36,031 nt of DNA from Kiloniellaceae bacterium. Its GTDB lineage: Bacteria > Pseudomonadota > Alphaproteobacteria > Kiloniellales > J153. The stretch is taken from the NCBI GenBank assembly GCA_021776215.1, contig JAJFGI010000404.1:1-36031 (forward strand), written 5' to 3'. Every line of letters starts with the position of its first letter. Position 1 is the first letter of the stretch. The position numbers were made by a program, and so were the translations under genes. Below the pieces are notes generated by a model. That model did no database searches. It was not told where the DNA came from and worked only from the letters and a program-made list of their open reading frames with translations. Below are positions 1 through 7,172 of this stretch, piece after piece.

Positions 1-1104
1 ATCATCGTCGTGCCCGACAAGATGGCGCAGGAGAAGATTTTCCACCTCAAGGCGTTGGGCGCGGAGGTGATCCTGACCCGCTCGGACGTCGGCAAGGGCC
101 ATCCCGAATACTACCAGGACATGGCCGAGCGCATCGCCGGGGAGACCGGCGCCGTCTATGTGAATCAGTTTGCCAACCCGGCCAACCCCCTGGCCCACGA
201 GACCACGACCGGGCCGGAGATCTGGGAGCAGATGGAGCACGACCTGGATGCCGTCGTTTGCGGCGTCGGCTCCGGCGGGACCCTCACCGGGCTCTCCCGC
301 TATTTCGCCAAGGTGGCGCCCCAGGCGGAGATGGTCCTGGCCGATCCGGAAGGCTCGATCCTTGCCGAGTATGTGGCGACCGGCAAGCTGAGCACCGACG
401 TGGGCTCGTGGCTGGTCGAGGGCATTGGCGAAGACTTTCTGCCGCCGGTCGCCGATCTGTCGCGGGTGAACACGGCCTATACGATTTCCGACCGCGAGGC
501 CTTCCAAACGGCACGCGAATTGCTCGCCAAGGAGGGTATTCTCGCCGGCTCGTCCTCCGGCACTCTGATCGCCGCCGCCCTGCGCCATTGCCGAGCGCAG
601 AGCGAGGCCAAGCGCGTGGTCACCTTCGTGTGCGACAGCGGCAACAAGTACCTGTCGAAGATGTACAACGACTACTGGATGCTCGATCAAGGCTTCATCG
701 AACGCGAGCAGTACGGCGATCTGCGCGACCTTGTCGCCCGGCGGCACGCCGAGCATGCCACGGTCACCGTCCGGCCCGACGATACATTGCTGATCGCCTA
801 TGGGCGCATGAAGCTCTACGACATTTCCCAGCTACCAGTGCTCGATGCCGAGGATCAGGCAGTGGGCATCATCGACGAAAGCGATATCCTGCTCTCCGTC
901 ATTGGCGACGAAGGGCGCTTCAAGGAGCCGGTGCGCGGCGCCATGACGGCGCGCGTGCAAACCCTTCAGGCGGATCAACCCATTGAAGCCCTGCTGCCGA
1001 TCTTCGACGCTGGCCACGTGGCGATCGTGGTGGACGGTGACCGTTTCCTTGGCCTGATTACCCGGATCGATCTCCTCAACCACTTGCGGCGGCGGATGCG
1101 ATGA
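1..1104 (+). CDS. cbs: cystathionine beta-synthase, 5' end outside window
   Basis: Fold-type II PLP enzyme that condenses serine (or O-acetylserine) with homocysteine or sulfide in the cytoplasm; with the next gene it would make a transsulfuration route. The frame is open from base 1, so the start and the PLP-binding lysine lie upstream of the window; 367 residues are visible. The glycine-rich phosphate loop GVGSGGTLTG and the later SSSGTL motif are seen in the catalytic part. The last ~115 residues form two CBS modules (from ATVTVRPDDTLL to GLITRIDLLNHL), a regulatory pair characteristic of cystathionine beta-synthase and absent from plain cysteine synthase. The stop overlaps the next start by 4 bases (ATGA), implying translational coupling. 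A cysteine synthase with CBS domains is the alternative reading. Confidence 0.88.
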   Translation: MIVVPDKMAQEKIFHLKALGAEVILTRSDVGKGHPEYYQDMAERIAGETGAVYVNQFANPANPLAHETTTGPEIWEQMEHDLDAVVCGVGSGGTLTGLSRYFAKVAPQAEMVLADPEGSILAEYVATGKLSTDVGSWLVEGIGEDFLPPVADLSRVNTAYTISDREAFQTARELLAKEGILAGSSSGTLIAAALRHCRAQSEAKRVVTFVCDSGNKYLSKMYNDYWMLDQGFIEREQYGDLRDLVARRHAEHATVTVRPDDTLLIAYGRMKLYDISQLPVLDAEDQAVGIIDESDILLSVIGDEGRFKEPVRGAMTARVQTLQADQPIEALLPIFDAGHVAIVVDGDRFLGLITRIDLLNHLRRRMR

Positions 1105-2282
1105 CTGACGTGAGCAACAAGACCCGGCGGCAGAACCGGCCGCAATTCGCGACCCGGGCGATCCACGCCGGCCAGTCGCCGGACCCCAGTACCGGGGCCA
1201 TCATGCAGCCCATCTACGCCACGTCGACCTACGTTCAGGAAAGCCCCGGCGTCCACAAGGGCTACGAGTACAGCCGGACCCAGAACCCGACGCGCATGGC
1301 CTACGAACGGTGCGTGGCCGATCTGGAAAGCGGCAGCGCCGGTTTCGCCTTCGCCTCGGGCATGGCGGCCATGGCTACGGCGCTGGAGCTTCTCGATGCC
1401 GGCAGCCACGTGATCGCCGTGGACGACATCTACGGCGGCAGCTATCGCCTGTTCGAGAACGTGCGGCGGCGTTCGGCGGGGCATACCTACAGCTTCGTCG
1501 ATCTGTCCGACCTGGCTGCCATCGAGGCCGCGGCCCGTCCCGAGACTCGCCTGATCTGGGTGGAGACCCCGACGAATCCGCTGCTCAAGCTCGCGGATCT
1601 GGAGGCGATCGCCAACTTCGCCCGGCGCCGCGGTATCTTGTGCGCCTGCGACAACACCTTCGCGACCCCGTGGGTCCAGCGTCCGCTGGAAGTGGGATTC
1701 GATATCGTCATGCACTCCGCGACGAAATACCTGAATGGCCATTCCGACATGGTCGGCGGCGTCCTGGTTGCCAATGAAAACGCCGACCTGATCGGCCGCC
1801 TGGCCCACCTGCAGAATGCCGTGGGCGCCATTCAGGGCCCGTTCGACAGCTTCCTGGCCTTGCGCGGCCTGAAGACCCTGGCGGTGCGCATGGAGCGGCA
1901 TTGCAGCAACGCCCAGGCCGTGGCCGAGTATCTGGAGGCCCACCCGAAGGTCGAGCGGGTCCACTATCCGGGCCTGGCCAGCCACCCGCAGCATGCCCTG
2001 GCCAAGCGCCAGATGGCATCCTACGGTGGCATGGTCACGGCCATCCTCAAGGGCGGCCTGGCCGAGGCCCGGCGGTTCCTGGAGCGGGTCGAGGTCTTCG
2101 CCTTGGCGGAAAGCCTGGGCGGTGTCGAAAGCCTGATTGAGCACCCGGCCATCATGACCCACGCCTCGATCCCCGCGGAGATCCGAGCCCGCCTGGGGGT
2201 CAGCGATTCCCTGATCCGCTTATCCGTGGGAATCGAGGCCGTGGACGACCTGATCGCCGATCTGGAACAAGCCCTGACCTGA
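1101..2282 (+). CDS. cystathionine gamma-lyase / gamma-synthase family PLP enzyme
   Basis: Cys/Met-metabolism PLP-dependent enzyme of 393 residues, the usual family length. Visible family motifs are YSRTQNPTR near residue 58, the cofactor-stacking region FASGMAAM near 84, DNTFATP near 184, and the PLP lysine K209 in SATKYLNGHSD. The family includes cystathionine gamma-lyase, gamma-synthase and beta-lyase, which cannot be separated safely by eye. The overlap with a cystathionine beta-synthase favours gamma-lyase, completing reverse transsulfuration from homocysteine to cysteine; that functional choice is inference. The start is the ATG inside the upstream stop (ATGA). No strong terminator is visible after the gene before the motA control region. 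Confidence 0.85.
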   Translation: MTDVSNKTRRQNRPQFATRAIHAGQSPDPSTGAIMQPIYATSTYVQESPGVHKGYEYSRTQNPTRMAYERCVADLESGSAGFAFASGMAAMATALELLDAGSHVIAVDDIYGGSYRLFENVRRRSAGHTYSFVDLSDLAAIEAAARPETRLIWVETPTNPLLKLADLEAIANFARRRGILCACDNTFATPWVQRPLEVGFDIVMHSATKYLNGHSDMVGGVLVANENADLIGRLAHLQNAVGAIQGPFDSFLALRGLKTLAVRMERHCSNAQAVAEYLEAHPKVERVHYPGLASHPQHALAKRQMASYGGMVTAILKGGLAEARRFLERVEVFALAESLGGVESLIEHPAIMTHASIPAEIRARLGVSDSLIRLSVGIEAVDDLIADLEQALT

Positions 2283-2329
2283 CCCTCTGCCAAGCCTGGG
2301 TGCCTGGCTCAAACCCCCGGCGAGCCTGG

Positions 2330-2345
2330 TTAAACCGTTCTTAAC
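2330..2345. promoter_or_regulatory. CtrA-binding box (TTAA-N7-TTAAC) upstream of motA
   Basis: TTAA at 2330-2333 is followed by exactly seven bases and TTAAC at 2341-2345, a perfect match to the alphaproteobacterial CtrA consensus, centred about 62 bases upstream of the motA ATG. CtrA controls motility genes in many alphaproteobacteria. A loose -10-like CACAAT lies at 2356-2361. The motif is seen directly; regulation is inferred. Confidence 0.6.
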
Positions 2346-2399
2346 TCCGCCTCCGCACAATGCGGGCGCGGTGGTCCCAGAAGGGTTTTCGGGCGGAAC

Positions 2400-3266
2400 A
2401 TGCTGGTCATTGTCGGAAGCGTGATGGTTGTGGGCATGGTCATGGGCGGCTACATGGCCATGGGCGGCCACTTGGCTGTCCTGATGCAGCCTTTCGAGCT
2501 GGTAATTATCGGCGGCGCCGCCGCCGGGGCTTTTATCACCAGCAATACAAAGACGATCCTCAAGGGCGCCGGCAAGGGCCTTGGCCGCGTCGTCAAGGGG
2601 CCCAGGCATGGCAAGGACGGCTACATGGAGGTGCTGAGCCTGCTCTATCAGCTCTTCAAGCTGGCCCGCAGCAAGGGCAACCTGGCGATCGAAAAGCACA
2701 TCGAAGAGCCGGAAGAGAGCGACCTGTTCGGCAACTATCCCAATATCCTGGCCGATCATCACGTGATGCAATTCCTCTGCGATTACCTGCGCCTGCTCAC
2801 CATGGGAACGGAAAACCCGCACGAGCTGGAAGCGCTGATGGACCAGGACCTGGACGCACATCACAAGGAAGAGATGGCTATTTCTTCGGCCTATCAAACC
2901 ATGGCCGACGGCCTGCCGGCGCTCGGTATCGTGGCGGCGGTTCTCGGCGTCATCAAGACCATGGCCGCGATCACGGAGCCGCCGGAAATCCTCGGCGGAC
3001 TGATCGGCGCGGCGCTGGTGGGAACGTTCCTGGGCGTCTGGCTGGCTTATGGGTTCATTGGCCCCATGGCCACGTCCCTCAAGAACATCATCGAGGCGGA
3101 TGGGCGCATGTACGAGTGCATGAAGGCCGGTATCCTGGCCCACATCGCCGGCCATCCGCCGGCCATCTCGATTGAGTTCGCGCGCAAGACCCTCTCGACC
3201 GACGTGCGTCCCGGCTTCACCGAGCTCGAAGAGTCCTTCGAATCCCTGCCCCCGGTCACCGCCTGA
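2400..3266 (+). CDS. motA: flagellar motor stator protein MotA
   Basis: Inner-membrane stator subunit that, with MotB, conducts protons and drives flagellar rotation. The 288-residue length fits MotA. Functionally important positions align without gaps to E. coli numbering: R90 and E98 in the cytoplasmic loop that contacts FliG, P173 in GLPALGIVAAVLG and P222 in GFIGPMA. Four membrane segments are visible: two near the N-terminus (about 1-22 and 32-48) and two around 172-190 and 198-220. The start is supported by the GGCGGA just upstream of the ATG. motB follows 29 bases downstream. No other flagellar genes are nearby, so the stator pair is separate from any flagellar cluster. Confidence 0.96.
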   Translation: MLVIVGSVMVVGMVMGGYMAMGGHLAVLMQPFELVIIGGAAAGAFITSNTKTILKGAGKGLGRVVKGPRHGKDGYMEVLSLLYQLFKLARSKGNLAIEKHIEEPEESDLFGNYPNILADHHVMQFLCDYLRLLTMGTENPHELEALMDQDLDAHHKEEMAISSAYQTMADGLPALGIVAAVLGVIKTMAAITEPPEILGGLIGAALVGTFLGVWLAYGFIGPMATSLKNIIEADGRMYECMKAGILAHIAGHPPAISIEFARKTLSTDVRPGFTELEESFESLPPVTA

Positions 3267-3295
3267 TCGACGCGCCCAGCCGAGGCTCCTGACGC

Positions 3296-4312
3296 ATGGC
3301 CGACAAGGAAGAAAAGAACACCGCCCCGATCATCATCATCAAGCGGGTGAAGAAAGGCGGCCACGACGCCCACCACGGCGGCGCCTGGAAGGTAGCGTAC
3401 GCCGACTTCGTGACCGCGATGATGGCCTTCTTCCTGCTGCTCTGGCTGCTTCAGGCGACCACCGATGAGCAGAAGCTGGGCATCGCCGATTACTTCTCTC
3501 CGGCCAGCGTTTCGCGCAGCAACAGCGGCTCCGGCGGCATCATGGGGGGGCGAACGTTCACCAAGGAAGGCGCGAAGCCAAACGATCAAACGCCGGTGGG
3601 CGTGATGATCGAGATTCCGGCCGACCCGCCGGATTGGGACAACACCGGCGATCCCGACGAGACCGTAGCGACTGAGGAGACCGGCCCCGGCGGCGTCGCC
3701 GACGGCGCGCCCGAGCCGGAGGAGGATGCGAATCTCGAAGCCTTCCTGGCGCAACGGGAGCAGGAACAATTCGCCGCTGCCGAGCAGGCCCTGCGCCAAG
3801 CCATGGACAATATCCCCGAGCTGCGCAATATGGCCAACAACCTGATCATCGACGAGACCGAGGAGGGGTTGCGCATCCAGCTCGTCGACGAAGCGGGTGA
3901 ATCCATGTTCGCCTCGGGCAGCGCCAATATGTTCGATCATACAAAAAAGCTGCTGGCCCTGGTCGTCGACGTTATCAGGCAGATGCCGCAACAGATCTCC
4001 ATCAAGGGGCACACGGATTCGGTGCCCTATCAGAACTCGAACGGCTACACGAACTGGGAACTGTCCACGGACCGCGCCAATTCAGCGCGGCGGGGTCTCA
4101 TCGAAGCTGGCCTGCCGGCAGATCGCATCGCCGCTGTGGCGGGCCGCGCCGACCAGGAGCACCTGGACGAGGAAAACCCGAACTCGCCACGCAACCGCCG
4201 TATTTCCTTCATTCTTCTGCGGCACGACTCAACCGCCCGGGCACCGTCCACGCCGAGCCTGCGCATTCAGTCGGGCGAACTTCCCGCGCAGACCCCCACC
4301 CCCGCGCAATAG
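3296..4312 (+). CDS. motB: flagellar motor stator protein MotB
   Basis: Peptidoglycan-anchored stator partner of MotA, 338 residues. A short lysine-rich cytoplasmic N-terminus leads into the single membrane helix beginning at AYADFVTAMMAFFLLLWLL; D37 in this helix is the counterpart of the proton-carrying aspartate (E. coli D32). A long acidic, proline-rich linker (about residues 105-150) follows, then an alanine- and glutamine-rich helical stretch. The C-terminal OmpA-like peptidoglycan-binding domain (about 200-315) contains IKGHTDSVPYQ and LSTDRANSARR. GAGG lies a few bases upstream of the chosen ATG. The stator is of the proton type by sequence; sodium use is not excluded by eye. Confidence 0.96.
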   Translation: MADKEEKNTAPIIIIKRVKKGGHDAHHGGAWKVAYADFVTAMMAFFLLLWLLQATTDEQKLGIADYFSPASVSRSNSGSGGIMGGRTFTKEGAKPNDQTPVGVMIEIPADPPDWDNTGDPDETVATEETGPGGVADGAPEPEEDANLEAFLAQREQEQFAAAEQALRQAMDNIPELRNMANNLIIDETEEGLRIQLVDEAGESMFASGSANMFDHTKKLLALVVDVIRQMPQQISIKGHTDSVPYQNSNGYTNWELSTDRANSARRGLIEAGLPADRIAAVAGRADQEHLDEENPNSPRNRRISFILLRHDSTARAPSTPSLRIQSGELPAQTPTPAQ

Positions 4313-4320
4313 GGCCGCCA

Positions 4321-4333
4321 CGCGCCGGGCGCG
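4321..4333 (+). terminator. GC hairpin after motB (weak terminator candidate)
   Basis: CGCGC (4321-4325), a 3-base loop and GCGCG (4329-4333) form a perfect 5-bp stem 8 bases after the motB stop. Only two T residues follow, so intrinsic termination would be weak. It may simply be a processing or pausing hairpin. Confidence 0.25.
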
Positions 4334-4398
4334 CTTGCCATCGGAGTCTCGGGCCCCCATCTGCATATGACTTATGTGTTGTTGAGGATGGGTTTCTC

Positions 4399-4917
4399 AT
4401 GGCCGATCAGGGCAGCAGCCTGCCCAGCCTCCGGCTCGGCACGGCCGACTGGAGCGATGGACCGCCCCACCCGCGGGACGAACCGGCCCTTTACGAGGGT
4501 TTGCTTGTTCGCCGGATGTTCGCCTACGCCGTCGATGTGGTGGCTATCGCCGTTCTCTCGGTGGCGGCATGGGTGGCCTTCGGCATCTTGAGCGTGGTGA
4601 GCTTCGGGCTACTCAGTCCAATCGGCATCATCGTGACCGCCCTGATCCCGGTGTCCTACCACACCTTTTTTCTTGGGAGCCGTGGGGCAACGCCTGGAAT
4701 GCGCTTCTTCGATGTGGAGATGTGGAGCTTGGCCGGAAAGCAGCCGGAGTACGTACAGGCATTTCTAGCCACGGTGCTGTTCTACATCAGCGTCGGCATG
4801 ACGGCGTCCCTGATCCTCGTGGTCGCCTTGTTCAACGACCGGCGGCGAACCTTGCACGACGTGCTCGCGGGCACCGTCGTGTTGCGGCGAACCCAGCCGG
4901 GCGGAAACGCTTCCTAG
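4399..4917 (+). CDS. RDD family membrane protein
   Basis: A 172-residue integral membrane protein of the RDD family, whose molecular role is generally unclear. The family's first conserved segment is visible as LLVRRMFAYAVDVVAIAVLSVAAW, with the R and D positions at the edge of the first helix, followed by a second long hydrophobic segment (about residues 60-95), the conserved GATPGMRFFDVEMWS motif, and a third segment (about 120-150) ending in DRRRTLHDVLAGTVV, also typical of RDD proteins. The ATG at 4399 lies after a GAGGATGGG stretch. It sits 86 bases after motB on the same strand but nothing indicates a motility role. Confidence 0.85.
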   Translation: MADQGSSLPSLRLGTADWSDGPPHPRDEPALYEGLLVRRMFAYAVDVVAIAVLSVAAWVAFGILSVVSFGLLSPIGIIVTALIPVSYHTFFLGSRGATPGMRFFDVEMWSLAGKQPEYVQAFLATVLFYISVGMTASLILVVALFNDRRRTLHDVLAGTVVLRRTQPGGNAS

Positions 4918-5013
4918 CGCGGCGAAATTGGGGTCTGGCCGGATACCGAGCTAAGCTGCGATAATCGGCGATCGGCGCTGCCGCGCCAAGCTCGAGGGAC
5001 CGCTACTACAGTT

Positions 5014-5772
5014 ATGCGACAAGGTCCGGCCTTCACCGTCTGCACTCAGCCGCCGCGCGAGCCCAGCCAGCCGGCGCAGCAATACTATGTCCTGACAGAA
5101 TCCTGCTGCCCCTACCTGCCGGGACGACGCGAGCGCAAGCTGATCACCGAGCTTGGCGACACCCAGGGCACGGCTTTCTACAGCTTGTTGTCCCGCGCCG
5201 GATTCCGCCGCAGTCATAGTTTTGCGTACCGTCCGGCTTGTACGGGCTGTACGGCCTGCGTCCCGGTTCGCGTGGCGGCGGGTGCCTTCACCCCAAGCCG
5301 TTCGCTGCGCCGCGTGGCCCGGACGAACACCGCCTTGGGCACCGAGCAACGGCCGCCCCGCGCGACGCTGGAGCAATACCGGCTGTTCAGCCTCTACATC
5401 GGCACCCGTCACGATGATGGCGAAATGGATGGCATGACCTTTGCCGACTACCGCAGCATGGTCGAGCACACGCGCATCGATACCCGCATGGTCGAGTTTC
5501 GCACCGAACACGGCCGGCTGGTCGCGGCGTGTCTGGCCGATTGGCTGCCCGACGGCCCCTCCGCCGTGTACAGTTTTTTCGACCCGGCATTGGCCCGGCG
5601 TGGCCTGGGCACATACATGGTGTTGTGGCTCATCCAGGCCGCCCGGGATGCCGGGCTGCCGTACGTCTATCTTGGCTATTGGATCGAGCAGTCGCCGAAG
5701 ATGTCCTATAAGACACGGTTTCAGCCGCTGGAGGCGCTCGGACCGGACGGTTGGCGCGAACTGGTTTCTTAG
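5014..5772 (+). CDS. bpt: aspartate/glutamate leucyl(arginyl)-tRNA-protein transferase
   Basis: Bpt/ATE1-type enzyme of 252 residues that adds an amino acid from aminoacyl-tRNA to proteins with N-terminal acidic residues, marking them for ClpS-ClpAP degradation in the bacterial N-end rule pathway. The N-terminal domain contains the family's cysteine motifs: CCPYLPGRRERKL (C31-C32) and YRPACTGCTACVPVRV (C76, C79, C82). The C-terminal acetyltransferase-like domain includes YSFFDP, RGLGTYMVLWLI, PYVYLGYWI and MSYKTRFQP. Bacterial Bpt members characterised so far transfer leucine; ATE-type members transfer arginine, and the donor here cannot be assigned from sequence alone. A purine-rich GAGGGA lies about 14 bases upstream of the start, a rather long spacing. 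Confidence 0.92.
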   Translation: MRQGPAFTVCTQPPREPSQPAQQYYVLTESCCPYLPGRRERKLITELGDTQGTAFYSLLSRAGFRRSHSFAYRPACTGCTACVPVRVAAGAFTPSRSLRRVARTNTALGTEQRPPRATLEQYRLFSLYIGTRHDDGEMDGMTFADYRSMVEHTRIDTRMVEFRTEHGRLVAACLADWLPDGPSAVYSFFDPALARRGLGTYMVLWLIQAARDAGLPYVYLGYWIEQSPKMSYKTRFQPLEALGPDGWRELVS

Positions 5773-5785
5773 TTTGGTTTGGCAG

Positions 5786-5806
5786 CGCGCTTTTGCGCGG
5801 TTTCTT
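5786..5806 (+). terminator. probable rho-independent terminator after bpt
   Basis: CGCGC (5786-5790), loop TTTT and GCGCG (5795-5799) make a perfect 5-bp GC stem, followed by TTTCTT. It starts 13 bases past the bpt stop and would separate bpt from the TRAP binding-protein gene. Confidence 0.5.
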
Positions 5807-5833
5807 GCGTAGCCGCAGCAAGCTCCTTATGCT
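5805..5833 (+). promoter_or_regulatory. possible sigma-70 promoter of the TRAP binding-protein gene
   Basis: TTGCGT (5805-5810) is separated by 17 bases from TATGCT (5828-5833); three and four positions match the -35 and -10 consensus. It would leave an ~80-base leader before the ATG at 5922. Weak by sequence alone. Confidence 0.3.
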
Positions 5834-5921
5834 CCGGCATCGGCAAAAAGGGGCCGTGGGTCCGCCTTGGGCCTGGAATTCCCCAAAATAGAGGCTTCAG
5901 TTCATTGGGAGGTATTTCGTC

Positions 5922-7076
5922 ATGACAGATCAACCTTCGAAGAAGAAAGGGCCCGCCGCCCGCCTCGAGCGTCGCGACTTCATCAAGAAGGCGACCGCCG
6001 GCACGGCCGTCGCCGCGGCCGGTATCGCGGCATCGACGTTCCCCAAACCGAGCCTGTCACAGGGCCGAATGAAATGGCGCATGCAAACGACCTGGCCGAA
6101 GAATTTTCCCGGCCTGGGCACCGGCGCCAATACATTGGCCGAATTCATCGGCAAGGCCTCCGACGGCCGCCTGACCGTCGAGGTCTTCGGCGGTGGCGAA
6201 ATCGTTCCGGCTTTCGAAACCATGGACGCAGTCAACAGCGGCACCATCGAAATGGGCCATGGTGCGCCGTACTACTGGAAGGGCAAGGTCGCCGCCAGCC
6301 AGTTCATCGCCTCGGTCCCCTTCGGCCTAAACCCTGCCGAGCAAAACGCCTGGGTGCAGTTCGGCGGCGGCCAGGAATTGGCCGACAAGGTGTACAAGGA
6401 GATGGGCTGCAAGTTCTTCGTCTCCGGCAATACCGGCGTGCAGATGGGCGGCTGGTTCAACAAAGAGATCCACTCGGTGGAGGACTACAAGGGCCTGAAG
6501 ATGCGCATCCCAGGCCTCGGCGGCGAGGTGGTCAAGGCCGCCGGCGGTAACGTGGTCAACCTGCCGGGCGGCGAGATCCCGCCGGCCCTGGCGTCCGGCG
6601 CCATCGACGCCACGGAATGGGTCGGCCCCTACAACGACCTGGCCTTCGGCCTCTACAAGAGCGCCAAGTACTACTACTACCCGGGCTGGCACGAGCCGGG
6701 GACGGTGCTTGACAACTTCGTCGGCCTGAAAGCCTGGGAAGGGTTGAGCAGCGACCTGCAGGCTATCATCGCGACGGCCAACGCCTACGCCAACCTGTTT
6801 GTGTTCAACGAGTTTAATGCGAACAACAACGCGTCGCTGAACACCTTGGTCAACGATCACAAAGTAGTTCTCAAGAAATTCCCCGACGAGGTGCTCGACA
6901 ACCTCGGCGGCCTCAGCGGCAAGGTCGTCGGCGACCTGGCGGCCGCGGATCCGCTCAGCCGCGAGGTGATGGAGAGCATCGCCACGTTCCGCAAGCAATC
7001 GATCGCCTACGCGAAAATCTCCGAGCAGGCGTTCTACAATGCCCGCGGCCTACCGTTTAAGTGGGTAGATCTCTAA
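5922..7076 (+). CDS. TRAP transporter substrate-binding protein, TakP-like (2-oxo acid), Tat-exported
   Basis: Periplasmic DctP-family binding protein of 384 residues. The twin-arginine signal is explicit: R17-R18 in ERRDFIKK followed by an alanine-rich hydrophobic segment. The mature part resembles Rhodobacter sphaeroides TakP, which binds pyruvate and other 2-oxo acids with a sodium ion: GNTGVQMGGWF (about 169-179), R195 in LKMRIPG, and E232-W233 in IDATEWVGPY, plus the YYYYPGWHEPG stretch. The substrate is therefore inferred to be a 2-oxo or related carboxylate. GGGAGG at 5907-5912 fixes the start. Its membrane partners dctQ and dctM lie immediately downstream but on the opposite strand, converging on this gene. 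Confidence 0.92.
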   Translation: MTDQPSKKKGPAARLERRDFIKKATAGTAVAAAGIAASTFPKPSLSQGRMKWRMQTTWPKNFPGLGTGANTLAEFIGKASDGRLTVEVFGGGEIVPAFETMDAVNSGTIEMGHGAPYYWKGKVAASQFIASVPFGLNPAEQNAWVQFGGGQELADKVYKEMGCKFFVSGNTGVQMGGWFNKEIHSVEDYKGLKMRIPGLGGEVVKAAGGNVVNLPGGEIPPALASGAIDATEWVGPYNDLAFGLYKSAKYYYYPGWHEPGTVLDNFVGLKAWEGLSSDLQAIIATANAYANLFVFNEFNANNNASLNTLVNDHKVVLKKFPDEVLDNLGGLSGKVVGDLAAADPLSREVMESIATFRKQSIAYAKISEQAFYNARGLPFKWVDL

Positions 7077-7089
7077 CCCATACACGTTC

Positions 7090-7157
7090 GGGCCTTTTCG
7101 CAGGCCCTGGAGCACAGAAAGCGCCGGCGGAGATATTTCTTCGTCGGCGTTTTTTTA
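7090..7157 (+). terminator. hairpin plus intrinsic terminator between convergent TRAP genes
   Basis: A perfect 6-bp hairpin GGGCCT/AGGCCC (7090-7095, 7102-7107) is followed by a second stem CGCCGGCG/CGTCGGCG (7122-7129, 7142-7149; one G-T pair) and a run of T at 7150-7156. The second is a classical intrinsic terminator for the plus-strand binding-protein gene. Its minus-strand reading for dctM lacks a good U-tract. Confidence 0.78.
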
Positions 7158-7172
7158 TTTCAGCTCAATGGT

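Noticed and set aside
975-2162. 395-codon open frame on - over the cystathionine enzyme
   Set aside because: Antisense to a PLP enzyme with all its motifs; it has no ribosome site and no recognisable domain.
2283-2329. GCCTGG occurring three times after the cystathionine enzyme gene
   Set aside because: Direct repeats of six bases without complementary arms; no stable hairpin or terminator can be drawn.
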